Assembly (NCBI RefSeq): GCF_963676685.1
Contig: NC_092347.1
Location: forward strand, 91,942,966-92,006,965
DNA: 64,000 bases
Direction: 5' to 3'
Source of the DNA: Mytilus edulis
Lineage: Eukaryota; Mollusca; Bivalvia; Mytilida; Mytilidae
The notes beneath the pieces were generated by a model. It was given only the letters and a program-made list of their open reading frames with translations. It was not told where the DNA came from and made no database searches. Numbering within the stretch: the first letter of the stretch is position 1; each line of letters opens with the position of its first letter. The translations under genes were made by a program, and so were the position numbers. This document shows, piece by piece, positions 34,116 through 46,400 of this stretch.

Positions 34116-37100
34116 AGGGATGCGCACTTTTGGTATATATATTGATATTAAAGTTTACATAAAAAATATAGCACTTCGAAATAAGATGAATAAACCCTAA
34201 TTAAGCTACATCCTATATAACGATTAAGTGAGGGACGGGCGGCCAAATGGACACGGATAAAACAGTATGCTCGTGGCATTTTGTTGAGGGACCAAAATAT
34301 ATAATAAGCATTTATGTTTGTGTTCTATTTTAAAAAGCAGCTCATAATGGAATATAGTTGGGAAATCTCGACTGTACATTATGTCCAACTCAACAAAAAA
34401 AAAAAAAACATCCCTTTACACCCAAGTGTAAATTAACATGAACCAAAATGATATTAAAATATAAGTGTTTTCAGTTTGTTTCTGCATTTGAAGAAATATA
34501 GGTAAACAAATATATTTCTTTAATTTTTTGTTGGCGTTCGGAGCGCTTTTCTGGGTTTACCTTCACCAAAATTCCGATTATTCATTTATTGGGTTTTATC
34601 TAATGAATCGTGTGATTGTAAATTTCAAGAAATAATTTTCGAAATACGGAATTGAAAGAAAAAATATTAAACGGGGTCAGAATGATCTAATGTTATTTCA
34701 ACCCAACGGGTGCGCATTAAGTGTTGACATCCCAAAATGACAGGCCTTTGTTAACTTTTCCGTCATTCCGATGTTGCTGTCCTGTGTAAACTGCGCTTAT
34801 ACGATAACAGTATTTTTAACAAACTTCCGGGACCATATTTTCTGTTCAGTCCAAAAATATTCCAAAACTGGTTACAATTGGAACATATATGGAAAGTTGT
34901 GCGCCACAATAACCAAGTTCAAGGACAATTTTATTTATCAGAATTCCATTCCAAAAATCATTTTCTGCCTGATTTTCAACGACTGCTTGTTCTATGTATT
35001 TCCAATAAATCAGATCCCGTATTATTTTCCAAAATAATTTTATTTTTCTGTTTTGCAAGCAGCGTTTTTCGGCAATTATTTCAAAACGAATTGGTTTCTT
35101 ACGAAATTGCCTTAATAGTCTCACAAAAATTCCCCGTTTTTTCACACATTATCCTGCGTTTCTACAGTTTGGATTTATACTTTTAAAAAAAAATCATCGG
35201 GAAAAGTTGTGCATCAGAGTTCAGCTGGGGTCACACATTCACGATTTTTACTGCTGACTTGGCAGGACCGTTCCCGATTAAAATTTGTCAAAAATCGAAA
35301 TTATTGGAGGCTGCTTTGGAATGTCCAACCTAAATGGGAATTTGTATGCGTCTGATTGCGTTGCAGGCATATTGTACCCTATTTGTCTATCAATGTATCT
35401 CTTTAAAGCTCATTTCCTGAACAACTGGATGGATATTGATGTAAAATATACACGAGAAAGTTGTAAATGTTAAAGAGAGATACTCGTTACTTTAATAAAT
35501 GGCATTAAATGTACTAATCTTCTAAGCGAAACACTTCCTGAATGTTTTATGTATTTTAATGAAACGTATGTCGAAAAAGGTAACAGTCGGAAACCCGGTT
35601 GAAATAGATAATCGTCCGAAGCTCTTAGTTAGAGAACGCGATAAATGCTTACTGTAATGTTTACTTTAGTAATAAAACATTTAAAAGTAATAAAATGACA
35701 ATTTTCTTCTCAATAACGAAGTGTTTTATTTTAAAACACCATTTGCACAAGTTTTCAATTTATTTATTACAGTCGACATCGGTATCTATCAAGTTGGACG
35801 AAGAAAATGCATAACCTCCGATAGTATTTTTTTATATACCACGGACGGAGAAAATATCAATCTATGAGTTCAGTAATTTTTGTGTCTGTCCTTCCATTAT
35901 GTGGCTCAAGTAAAAAATCAAAAATTGAAAATCGAGTCAGTGCACCTTTTTATGTTAGGGCGTGTTTGAGTTGATTATTTTATCTTGAAATCGTACAAAG
36001 CAAGAATATTTGATACATCATCTCGCTTCAGATTCTATAATTTTTATATATAAAAGCTACTGAATCACAAAAACAGAGTAGGTGTGTTCGAATAGATATT
36101 GTTTTACTAAAAATATTTGACGACAGTCTTTCAAGTTGGATGATGAAAATGCATATCTTCGAGAAAAGTGTGATAACTAATGTGTATAGTCTTCAACCAC
36201 TAAAAAATCTAGTCTGCCCTTCCACGAAATAATGAATTAGAATGTTTTTAAATGTTTATGAATTTTCGAAAATCCCACCTGACAACCGATCAGACAATAG
36301 TTTTAAGTTAAACCAATGCAGCCCCAATGCAGGCAAGATCATTAACTGATGCTCATTAGCTAGTAGATACATTTGTCTTTTAAAAATACAACTGACATTT
36401 AAGGATCGTAATGGTGCTATGAGGATAAATTTGTCGGTTTTCAAGAGCAAAATTGGCAGCGCGTCATCACTACAATGGCTTTCATTTTTACGCTGGCGTA
36501 ATGGGGTGATAATTTTGACGAAGTAGAATCGTAACTGTTTTAATATGTAATTTACACTAAAGAAAATTAATGTATGATTACTAATGTGAAGGTGTCTATC
36601 CTGTTTAACTTATATTCCATACCATACAGCAATGCATGGTTGACCTAATTGATATGACAATTGGAATAGTATATATATATATATATATATATTAATTATA
36701 TGCACAATTCAATCAAGTTAAAACAAACGGGAGTTATATATCTGAAGAGTGTCTATATATAGATATTTTGTCAATTTGATTGATAGTTCGATCATTCTTA
36801 GTAAGTATACATACAATACAACTGATATTGACATTTGGATGATCATCAAAAGTATTCAGACAAAGATGTAGTCGAAATAATAATAAAATAAATATGACGT
36901 CTGCAAAGACTTAATTTTAATTTTATGCTGTTACCACATAAATCATGTGTGCGTCATAGCGCAAAAAAACAAAGAAAAAGACAGCCTCTCATGACGTGAT
37001 TATTATTTAGGTTATATGAATGAACACATTGACGTCTTCGTACTGACATGAATTATATCACATAATATTTACTAACACACTTTTATAAAATGTTCGCGTA

Positions 37101-37560
37101 ATAAATTAGAAAATAATAATTAAGTACGGTTCCTACTCCCTCAGGACAAGTCACAGACACGTGTCATTTATATTAAAGTCTATAGGTTATATAATTTTAG
37201 AGACAAGTGCATGTGGGTCAAGTGTGGTTTTGGCATCATGGGATTCGTCGTCATCGGTTATCTTTTGACCGTCCGTCATCAGTTTTCTTACAGATTTTCT
37301 CTGAAACTGATTAACCAAATATCAAATTAATTTGAGGGGAATGGTTCTTATGGCATCTAGTATTGAGTTTCGGCTGTTTGTTCCGGTTTGTTCACAAATC
37401 TGGTAATATTAGACCATGAGGCCAGGTAAAATGCATTTATTGTCTTTATGTCGTGAAAACCACAATCGACAGAGATAACACGAAAAGGCAAAATTGTTCT
37501 CTGTCAAGATCGACATATTTTAAGGCAAATACAAGATATAATATATTATGCAGTTAATAT
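34116..37560. other. intergenic, no gene recognised
   Basis: Long AT-rich stretch. I see two diverged direct copies of a piece with 'tcaagttggacgaagaaaatgcat' (35770-35830 and 36130-36170) and a (TA)n tract (36670-36695). Overlapping frames of 60-100 codons at 34771-35186 occur on both strands with low-complexity composition and are not convincing genes. Confidence 0.4.
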
Positions 37561-37576
37561 ATATAATAAAGAAGGG

Positions 37577-37850
37577 GCTATTGTTTTTGTAGATTTTAAA
37601 AAGCCTTTGACACTCTTCAATGGAAATTTATGTCAGATACTTTATATCACTTTGGATCATGAATCATTCGTAAATTGGGTTAAAACTTTGTATACTGATT
37701 TTCAAACATGTATTATTAATAATGGGCGGATTTCGGACTGTTTAAGAATTCAAGAGGAATTAGGCAAGTGTGTCCGTTATCAGCTCTACTTTTTGTCACA
37801 TCTGTTGAAATATTGGCATTAAGACTTCGAAATAACAAAGATAAAAAAGG
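37577..37850 (+). pseudogene. LINE reverse-transcriptase fragment
   Basis: Encodes AIVFVDFKKPLTLFN (RT block with the catalytic F-x-D-F-x-K-A/P-F context), then SFVNWVKTLYTDFQTCIINNG and ISDCLRIQ. After a frameshift comes RQVCPLSALLFVTSVEILAL (the usual GxRQGCPLSALLF block). At least one frameshift and missing residues make it inactive. Only the central RT is present. Confidence 0.75.
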
Positions 37851-37904
37851 TTTCAGATAAAATTTGATAGGAAAACACATTGTATTTAATAAAGTTTACT
37901 GACC

Positions 37905-38010
37905 TAAGGGGTTGGCCCCGCTCCAGTCATGCTTCAATGATTCCCTATATAAACAACCAATTTTTTCTCACGAAAGGGGGAGGGCCCCCTGGATCCGCCT
38001 ATGTTAGATT
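37905..38010 (-). repeat. GGGGCGGATCC-type repeat copy
   Basis: 'ggttggccccgctccag' to 'ggagggccccctggatccgcc'. The end matches, in reverse, the start of the copies at 25365 and 31672. Confidence 0.55.
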
Positions 38011-38036
38011 GATGTTTTATTTATTAACATAATAGC

Positions 38037-38073
38037 ATCAGAGACATGTATACTGCATGTATATGTCTCTGAT
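38037..38073. repeat. 37-bp near-perfect hairpin
   Basis: ATCAGAGACATGTATA, a few spacer bases, then TATATGTCTCTGAT. Flanks AATAGC../..AGCATT weakly extend the symmetry. It may be a small foldback element end; function is unknown. Confidence 0.6.
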
Positions 38074-38804
38074 AGCATTGAAATTTATACTAATTCTAGA
38101 TCTTCACGAGGAGACTTGTTGAAGTCCGTTGAAGACAATGTTACAAGCAACTGATGTAAATAAAGAAATGTTAAAAAGAAAAAATATCAACATATTTCTT
38201 ATTTTCAACAAAATTATCGAAATTGGTGTCAAATGTTCGGACTCCTCTGTATTTTTCTATCAATACAGGGTAAAATATTTTGCCTCATAACACCCATTTT
38301 TCTTTGTATAAAAGACTTTAATAGCTCATAAAAAGCCATTTTCCAAAATTTAAGCAATTTCTTAATTTTTGTTCTTTGGATTTGAGACCCAAATAATACC
38401 AATACAAATGTAAGGTAAAAGTCCGAGTCAGCCTTTTCCCGCTGTTTTTAAAAACTCAAATATCTCTAAAAGGAGGTCCATGACCTATCAATATTTTTTA
38501 GCTTATTTTGTTCTAAGGCTTAACTGATGCTCCTTTAAAATGTAGTATCAATTTTAATTTCTTGATTTTTTAAATTTCACCAAAGTACAATCTTAAACGA
38601 CATTTTCTTTTGATCAGATCAGTGATTTGCCTTTTACTGAAAAAAAAAAAACACAATAGAAAGGTAGGAAGGGTAAACAGCAAAAATGATCAGCATTAAA
38701 GATCTACATATAAAACGGTAAACAACTAGCTGAAACCATTGGATAAACCCTTCATTCGTTATTACAAATTGTTTGAAAACGGTTTTCAGTCATAGATATA
38801 GGAA

Positions 38805-39055
38805 GATGTGATGTGAGTGGCAATGAGACAACTCTCCATCCAAATAACAATTTATAAAAGTAAATGCCCGACGTAAATTTTGTAAATATATATCCTCTGA
38901 TAGTATTACACCAGTTTCAACCGAACTTGCCTTGAATAATCCTTACGGTATCTCCGTTTTATAAAATATAATTTTCAAACATGTGATATGAGTGCCAATG
39001 AGACAACTCTTCATTCAAGTCACAATTTATAAATTAAACCATTAAAGGTCAAGGC
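38805..39055 (+). repeat. two copies of the GATGTG..GTGGCAATGAGACAACTCT repeat
   Basis: 38814-38870 and 38981-39040 both read 'atgtga..tgagtggcaatgag', then 'acaactct.catccaa' and 'acaatttataaa'. They belong to the family described at 11205-11560. Confidence 0.6.
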
Positions 39056-39158
39056 TTGGTTATAAAAGTTTAAGATTTGCAGCTGCTCCTCTATATACAG
39101 ATTTTCACAATTCAAGAGACTTCAACAACCCAAGAATGAATGGCACTGTTCTTCGTGT

Positions 39159-39273
39159 AGATAAGCTTTTAATGTTAAAACTTATTTGGGAATAGCGCCG
39201 TTTATTAAACTTAAATAGATAAGCTTTTAATGTTAAAACTTATTTGGGAATAGCACCGTTTATAAACTTAAAT
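39159..39273 (+). repeat. 58-bp tandem duplication
   Basis: AGATAAGCTTTTAATGTTAA followed by 'aacttatttgggaatagcgccgtttattaaacttaaat' occurs twice back to back with two differences (one substitution, one indel). This indicates a recent local duplication. Confidence 0.85.
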
Positions 39274-39739
39274 TCTAAACTTTGCAGTATACATGTACTT
39301 TTTAAAAAAATAGTGAAATATGGTTGACCTATTACTTACAGGCAGAATCTAATAAACAGACCTAATGTGATAAAATTGACCAATGAACCATAAAATGAGG
39401 TCAAGGACAGATTAAGACTGCTAGACAGTCAATTAAACTATGAAAATGAAGCCAGGAACAACGGACATGTGACAGACAGAAATTTAATCAAAGTACTTGT
39501 TCAAGAAGTGAGAGTAAAGGTTGCTTTTAATCCATCATAGGGAAGCAAAGTTAAACATTGCATTGAATGCTAGGAAAGCATTAGTTGAAAGATACCGGAG
39601 GGACGTTCCAACTCATAAGACGAAAATAAAGTGACAACACCATGGCTAAAAAGATTAACTTTACTACACTTAAACAGAACATAGAAAACTGATTCACCAA
39701 CAATTATGGACATATGATGAAATCATAATCTTTCAGTCA

Positions 39740-40260
39740 GTTTACATGGTTTAATTGAAGTCTGGAGCTGGCATGTCAGTTAACTGCTAGTAGTCTGTTG
39801 TTATTTATGTATTATTGTCATTTTGTTTATTTTCTTTGGTTACATCTTCTGACATCAGACTCAGACTTCTCTTGAACTGAAATTTAATGTGCGTATTGTT
39901 ATGCGTTTACTTTTCTACATTGGCTAGAGGTATAGGGGGAGGGTTGTGATCTCAGAAACATGTTTATCCCCGCCACATTTTTGCGCCTGTCCCAAGTCAG
40001 GAGCCTCTGGACTTTGTCTTGTATTATTTTAATTTTAGTTTCTTGTGTACAATTTGGAAATTAGTATGGCGTTCATTATCACTGAACTAGTATATATTTG
40101 TTTAGGGGCCAGCTGAAGGACGCCTCCGGGTGCGGAAATTTCTCGCTACATTGAAGACCTGTTGGTGACTCTACTGTTGTTTTTTTCTATGGTCGAGTTG
40201 TTGTCTCTTTGGCACATTCCCCGTTTCCATTCTCAATTTTAAAGGAAGATAACTCCAATT
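39740..40260 (-). repeat. dispersed 'GTCAAAGAGACAACAACCCGACC' repeat (reverse copy)
   Basis: Reversed relative to 26713-27110 and 51245-51790: 'gcgcctgtcccaagtcagga', 'ggacgcctccgggtgcgg', 'ggtcgagttgttgtctcttt'. A long copy; no coding frame. Confidence 0.75.
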
Positions 40261-40847
40261 TTAAACATTACGTCAGAATATTCAGAATACTAGTATTCAG
40301 ATATTTTTAGAACAGATATTAGATACCTGCACCTTGCACAAGTTAACTTATGTAATTTTCTTTAAAAATGCTCCCTCCGTTACAGCAGGGGTATAAACAC
40401 TATAACGTAAACAAGGAACTGAGTGAGAAAAAACCTGTCATATTCCTAATTCGGTACAGCATTATTGATGTATTAAACCTAGTTTTATAGCTAACATAAC
40501 CTCCCACTTGTGTGACAATTGTGTATAGTTAAGTTGGATAAATAAATAAATAGATTCTATACCACAGTGGCACTATATGTACATCTATAGAAAATCATAA
40601 CGTACCGGTACATCTATGTCATTTGATCTTTGTTGGATATTTGTCTCATTGGCAATGATACCACATCTCCTCTTTTTCATAGTGGCCACATTTGGTCCAT
40701 TTGTGAAAGTGGTTTGAGTTCTGATGGTTGTGTATGATGAAAGTTAAGTGAACATGGTACTTCATTGGAACTTGAAAGTCAGCTGGGATTATTCTCAAAC
40801 AAAACAGATCAAGTCAAAATTCTTTTAATTTTCTAAAGGCAAGAATT

Positions 40848-40853
40848 TTTATT
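40848..40853 (-). terminator. AATAAA directly after the MRPL51 stop
   Basis: AATAAA on the minus strand begins two bases after the MRPL51 stop codon. If used, the 3' UTR would be very short. Confidence 0.35.
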
Positions 40854-40854
40854 T

Positions 40855-43274
40855 TTATTTTTGAACTCTTTTTATTCCTTTTCCTATGGCATTAGAACGA
40901 CGTAGATTATAATGTTTGTACAGATAATCCAATCTTTTTTGTATCATATGAAACTTTGTTGGATATAATTGTTGGAGTTTGTGTCCATCAAACTGTAATC
41001 TACGAATGATGCGCTGCATTTCATTTCCTTTAAAACCACGAATCCATGATGGACCCTTCATTAAATCAACTGGTCTAACATTTCCATCCCCTAATATATC
41101 TAAAGAAAAAAAATGTTAGGAATATACTTACATATATGTTATAATCATTATATTTAAAAATAAAAAACACAAAAAATCACATCATAAATCGAACATTGTT
41201 TCTGTTAGCGCTTTCACCGCATCTCCTACGGTTCATCAGACAGAATTGTTATCTACCGTTACAACTTGTGACGTTACCTAATAGTAAAGTCATGCAGTAG
41301 TTTGTGTATTTTACGGACTCTAATTTACAACCGAATTTCGCTTCCTATTTAGAGTCGTAAAATTACCCAAATTGCACCTTTTTTGACAGTTTTTTCACCT
41401 ATGTTTTTTATGATGAAGACAAAAATTTCAATTCTGTGTTTATTTTGTAGCAGCTGTATCCTTCTTTATTGTATAGATACACCAGTTTGATTTTTAATCC
41501 ATAATTAGTCATAGAAAAATGGGTTTGAATCGACATCCAAACTAACCATGATTCCGTAATGAGGAGTACCCATATTGCACCCATGCTTAAATTCACATCA
41601 TTAAAAATCGAATAACAGATGTTTTGTTTTATTTTTTCAAATATAATACATGCTCACTATTCATTCTTTTAAATGGATGCTTGCAACATTTTTTTTTTCA
41701 TTTTTAAAAGATTACTTTTTGGGAACGTCGCATGGCAGAGTTTTCGTACATTTTTCTTTTCCAGTGAAAGCTTTATCTGTTGTATAAACTGTGAACATTT
41801 AATTTATATAGTTATACGCCTAATTTAAGTCCAGATTTTTAGTATTAGTATTGTCATCTCAGAAAGTCTTACTGATTAAAATACTACAATAGGGAACAAT
41901 TTGACAATGATTGAATTTAGCAGTGTCAACCCTGTGATTATGACCCCTGTATATATAGCAAAATCCGTAATATACTGTTTGGTGGTGCGCCTGTCATATG
42001 CGGAACATACAGATAAGGTAATAGGTAACAGATGATTATTACTATTGGTATCAGTATCAGAATTGACCCGAAACTTGTTAATTATTGCAATTGGCAATAT
42101 TAATTATGTGGAAAACAAAAGGGTCTGGAGTGGTGTAATTTTTAATCAAAACTATTGTCCTATATTGGCTATAGATAAAATTGAATTCTTTGATTCGTTA
42201 TTTTAGTATTATAAATATTTACCAATATAATCATTCTGTCCAAATAAAGCATGTTCTTTGTCCCAATAGTCCTTATCCTTCTGTTTCAATGCAAACTTCA
42301 ATGGTTCATCCAACTTTGGCAAAGCACCTGTAATCAGATCCATATACTTAAGGAATCAAAAATGTTTGTAAGAATGTTTTTGAAAAGAATACCCCTTAAT
42401 GGAATCATTAAATATAATTTACTAGAAACAGTGATAATTCTTGTCCAGTTGGTACTATAAAAGTGTGTCAGATTATGTGCCCAACAATAGATAATTGAAT
42501 GTATACACAGTACTATTAATCTAAATGCAGATTATATTATTTCATGTCAGAGATTCACTTATTGACTGCTGTTAACCTAATGTTCTTTAATAATCATATA
42601 TGATACATTAGATACATTATAACATGTAAAAGAGCATAGATCTTGATTTTTTTTTAATCTTTTTTGCAAAACCCCCAAAATAATCGTAATCATAATTTGG
42701 ATTACTCAGAGGCAGATTTAGGGGAATCAATGAAGCATGACCGGATCTGCCCCCCTCTTAGACAGTCAATGGGCCACCCATTTATGAAGAATTCTGGATC
42801 TGCCACATACTGTGAGACCAGAGAAAATAATAATTTAAAACTCAAGATGTACTGGTAATGTATTTTACATCATTAATATAGTTGAAGTTATGCCCTTATC
42901 ATTCCTTTGATTAATTATATCATAAAACTGAAGTGAACTTTAAAATCAAAGATATAACGATGAAACCTACCTCCTCCAAACAACTTATTATCCCATCCAT
43001 AACGTCTTGGCCAATGTTCCCTGTATGGTGACTGTGGTTCATACATCTTGTCACCTTCACCTATGCATGCAGCATCTTTCCTATGGACAGTCTCCTTATC
43101 TTTTTTAAACTTTGATGACATCAATCTTTTTTGGATGAGATTAACACAGGGAATGGTCTGCTTTGCCTTATACAATGTATACATTTGTGACGGTGAAGTT
43201 TTGTTTAATAACTGTTTTGTATGTGTTTCCATTCCATGACATAAAAGACATATGCTCTGACCTATTATACCCAT
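40855..43274 (-). CDS. MRPL51: mitochondrial large ribosomal subunit protein mL51, complete, three exons, 217 aa
   Basis: Component of the mitochondrial ribosome large subunit (mL51, bL- and uL-independent, mitochondria-specific). Exons (minus): 43274-42971, 42327-42223 and 41099-40855; GT-AG, phases 1/1, 654 nt. Recognised by HALFGQNDYIDILGDG (129-142), GPSWIRGFKGNEMQRIIRR (152-170) and RLDYLYKHYNLRR, which match the family core (RGPIWLRGWKGNELQ.., RIRYLYKHFN..). The start at 43274 is fixed by an in-frame TAA immediately before it. At 217 aa it is much longer than human MRPL51 (128 aa); the extra ~90 residues are N-terminal, basic with few acids, consistent with a mitochondrial presequence. 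The first 13 residues hold CLLCH, formally a CXXCH pattern, probably by chance. Both introns carry dispersed repeats. Confidence 0.93.
41351..41795 (-). mobile_element. diverged, truncated relative of the 613-bp TIR transposon
   Basis: Reversed relative to 14080-14692: 'acccaaattgcaccttttt', 'tgacagttttttcacctatg', 'tttgattttt.atccata', 'gtacccatattgcaccc' and 'gttttcgtacatttttctttt'. Its far end is lost where the repeat at 41800 begins. It lies in MRPL51 intron 2, upstream of the last exon. Confidence 0.65.
41800..42215 (+). repeat. dispersed repeat, sibling of 24745-25100
   Basis: Long near-identity with 24745-25100, e.g. 'aagtccagatttttagtatt', 'gaaagtcttactgattaaaa', 'cggaacatacagataaggta' and 'gggtctggagtggtgtaat'. 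It lies in MRPL51 intron 2 and ends just before exon 2. Confidence 0.8.
42700..42800 (+). repeat. GGGGCGGATCC-type repeat, internal fragment
   Basis: 'cagaggcagatttaggggaa' ... 'gaattctggatctgccac' has the arrangement of the short element at 25365-25515, strongly diverged. Lies in MRPL51 intron 1. Confidence 0.45.
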
Positions 43275-43409
43275 TTAAAGTGGCCTCACTTTTTTCCTGA
43301 AAAAAACATAACAATATCTGTTGTCATGGACTCATGATTGTAGGTACCTTAAAAACAATATGACTAACACACATTAATTAATACATGGATAGCAGTTAGT
43401 GCACCTTAA

Positions 43410-46400
43410 ACTAGAGGCTCTAAAATGCCTGTGTCGCTCCCCTTGGTCTATGTGCATACCATAACAAAGGACACGGGGGGATTCATCACATTTGTGTTTT
43501 GGTGATGGTGATGTGTTTGTGTTTGTAGATCTTCCTTTACTGAACATTCTTGCTGCTTACAATTATCTCTAATTATAATGAACGTATGAATCTATCTAAG
43601 TAGTTAAAATATTTTTACAAAACTTTATGTAAATAGTTGCAAATTGACTATAAAGGGCAATAACTCCTTAAGGGGTCAATTGACCATTTTGATCATGTTG
43701 ACTTATTTGTAGGTCAGAAAAAAATTCTTACTTTGCTGTACATTATTGCTGTTTACAGTTTATCTTTGTCTATAACAATATTCAAGATAGTAACCAAAAG
43801 CTGCAAAATTTTATTAAAATTACCAATTTAGGGGCAGCAACCCAATAACTGGTTGCCTGATTGGTCTGAAAATTTCGGGGCAGATAGACCTTGATTTTAC
43901 GAACACATTTATTTGGAACAGATTTGCTCTTAATGCTTTCGTTTTTGAGATTTTAGCCCAAAACTGCATCTAACCCTATGTACTATTTTTAGCCATGTTG
44001 GCCATCTTGGTTCACAGGTGGAGTCATTGGACACATTTTTTAAACTAGATACCCTAATGATGATTGTAGACAAGTTTGGTTAAATTTTTCTTCATAGTTT
44101 CAGAGAAGATTTTTGTAAATGATAACAAAAACTGTGGGAAAAATTGACAAAAATTGATTTTTTAGGGCAATAACTCCTTAAGTGGTTAACTGACCATTTT
44201 GGTCATGTTTGACTTTTTTGTAGATCACCCTTTGCTTAACATAATTGCTGTTTACAGTTTATCTCTATCTATAATAAAATTCAAGATAATAACAGAAATC
44301 AGCAAAATTTCCTTAAAGGGAAATTCCGCGATTTTTTACTTATCATCTAATTATGTTCATCATAACATAAAAAACACATTTGCAAAGTTTTAAATTTATA
44401 TTCCTTCTAATAACGGAGAAAATCAAGTATTTGTAACTTTTTTGGTTGAATTCTCGAGTGGGTCGTGACGTATTAGCCCGATTTATTGAATTCTGGGAAA
44501 AAATAAAATCTGTTTAACTCTTATAGCTTATCGACAATATACGTAATTAAAAGCGCACAGCTGACGAATGGTCGAAGTTATAAACCACAATATAAGAATG
44601 AACGAAAGTGAATATGCATATATATACCGTTTTGTATTGATTGAATTAAACTCCTATAAAATTATCTCTAGTAAATGTTTTTGAATGAATTTAATTAATT
44701 ATTGTTGAGATTTTTTTTCATAAAATATTTATTGAACATTTTTACTGATATTGAACTGAAAATATTTCAGTTCTATTTACCGTTATTGTTTTGATAATCA
44801 TTTCAATGCAACTAATGTGTGAGCAGAGTGTGTATATTATTTTGTAAAGGTCACTGTATATTTCTCGGCTTGAGGTCAATTCGTTTACCTTGTAGCTATT
44901 TAGCCGCAGGTGTGTGTTCAAGCGTACACAGGTATAAATGTTGTTATTTGGAAAGGATAAATAGAAAGGATTAGAGTATATGCTGTCATGATGTTAATAC
45001 ACTAAGATTAAATACACGATGAGAATAAAGATACAATAATTAAATTGTGTAAATTAATTGAAAATAAAATTCAGATTCGTAATTCCGAAAGTGTATAAAA
45101 ATAAAAGGAAACAATTTTTGATTACTTTCTTAGCAGCAATTGGCGTAAAGATTCAAATATGAAGCAAAAAATAGTAGTTTTAATCTTTAATAAAAACTAA
45201 ATGCAATATTACCCAATTTGATATACCATTGTACATCTGTTTGATATCATTGACTTTACCGGAATTTCTTAACTTGTATTCAAATCTGGCTGTGTTTAAA
45301 TGCTAATAAAACTATTGCAATTTTAAAGTTTTTAATTGACAAAAAAATACAACATACAACATGCATAATTTTTTTTTAGTTTCTTTTTAACATTTTATTC
45401 TTACATAATTAAATTCATTTGACAATCATTTACACGAACTTTTTGTGAAAAGAATACTAATTATCTAAGCTAAGGCATTATATCTTTTGAGGATTTTTGA
45501 GGATTTTTTTTAAAATTCTATGATAATAGTTGTGCAATGTTGAACATGATAGCCGTCATTAATCCAAATAAGTAATACAGTAGTTGTAATAAAAGTTATA
45601 CTTTAGTCATGCATTACAGATATTGACGAATTTATAATAGTTCGTTCATACATCGTTGTTCATGAAACAATCATTATTAGTATACATGTAAGTTTCCTGA
45701 CGTATAAGAGCCATTGAGGATGAGCTCCAGAGAAATCAGACTAGTTGCGTTTCGTTCGTTTGTTTGTTGGGAAAGGAGAGGAAATGCAACCGCTTGTACA
45801 GATAAACGACAGAATTACCATACAAGCATTTATAGTCAACACAATCAGAAAGAGTTCCCATCGTTAGACGGGGAATATGAAGGCTTCCAAGAATGAACAA
45901 GTGACATGTCTAACTCTGAACAGTTAGAGAACAGACTATCGACATCGAACGCTTGTTCTTGATATTTGAAACTGTATGCATATATATACGTATACGTTTA
46001 TGATATAGTGATGAGTTCTGACAAAAACTAAATTCCTTCATGGTTATATCTTGCCATACGTTTCTATTGGTTTGTAAGGTGATTACTCAAAATCGTTATT
46101 TGAAAATCCTGTTTGTGAGATGTAGATTCATTTCAATACAGAAATTTCGTCTATATATTTCACAAGTGTATAACACAGAGAAGCTCTGAAGGTTCATTAC
46201 TCCCATTTTGTTTGGGTGTGAACCATCGATGTTTACAGCAATATCAAGGAATAAGGTGATGATGGTAGAAAGAACTATGGGCGTCATGTGGCAAATATTA
46301 CATGCATATCGGACAATGAGTTGTCAATCTGTATGAAAAGTTTTCCAATACAACCATATTATTGAGAAGGAATGTTTACATGCTATACTCTCGTACTAGT

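Noticed and set aside
34771-35186. Overlapping open frames of 88-102 codons on both strands
   Set aside because: Low-complexity F/I/N/K-rich translation, no domain, and frames on both strands in an AT-rich stretch are expected by chance.
42971-43274. Cytochrome-c-type haem site (CLLCH) in mL51
   Set aside because: A single short pattern at the N-terminus of a likely presequence, outside the conserved core; chance is the better explanation.
43270-43320. Upstream extension of MRPL51
   Set aside because: An in-frame TAA immediately precedes the ATG at 43274.
45714-45896. 60-codon frame as a cargo gene in the TTAA element
   Set aside because: Short, no family recognised, no splice or transcript support; kept only as part of the element.
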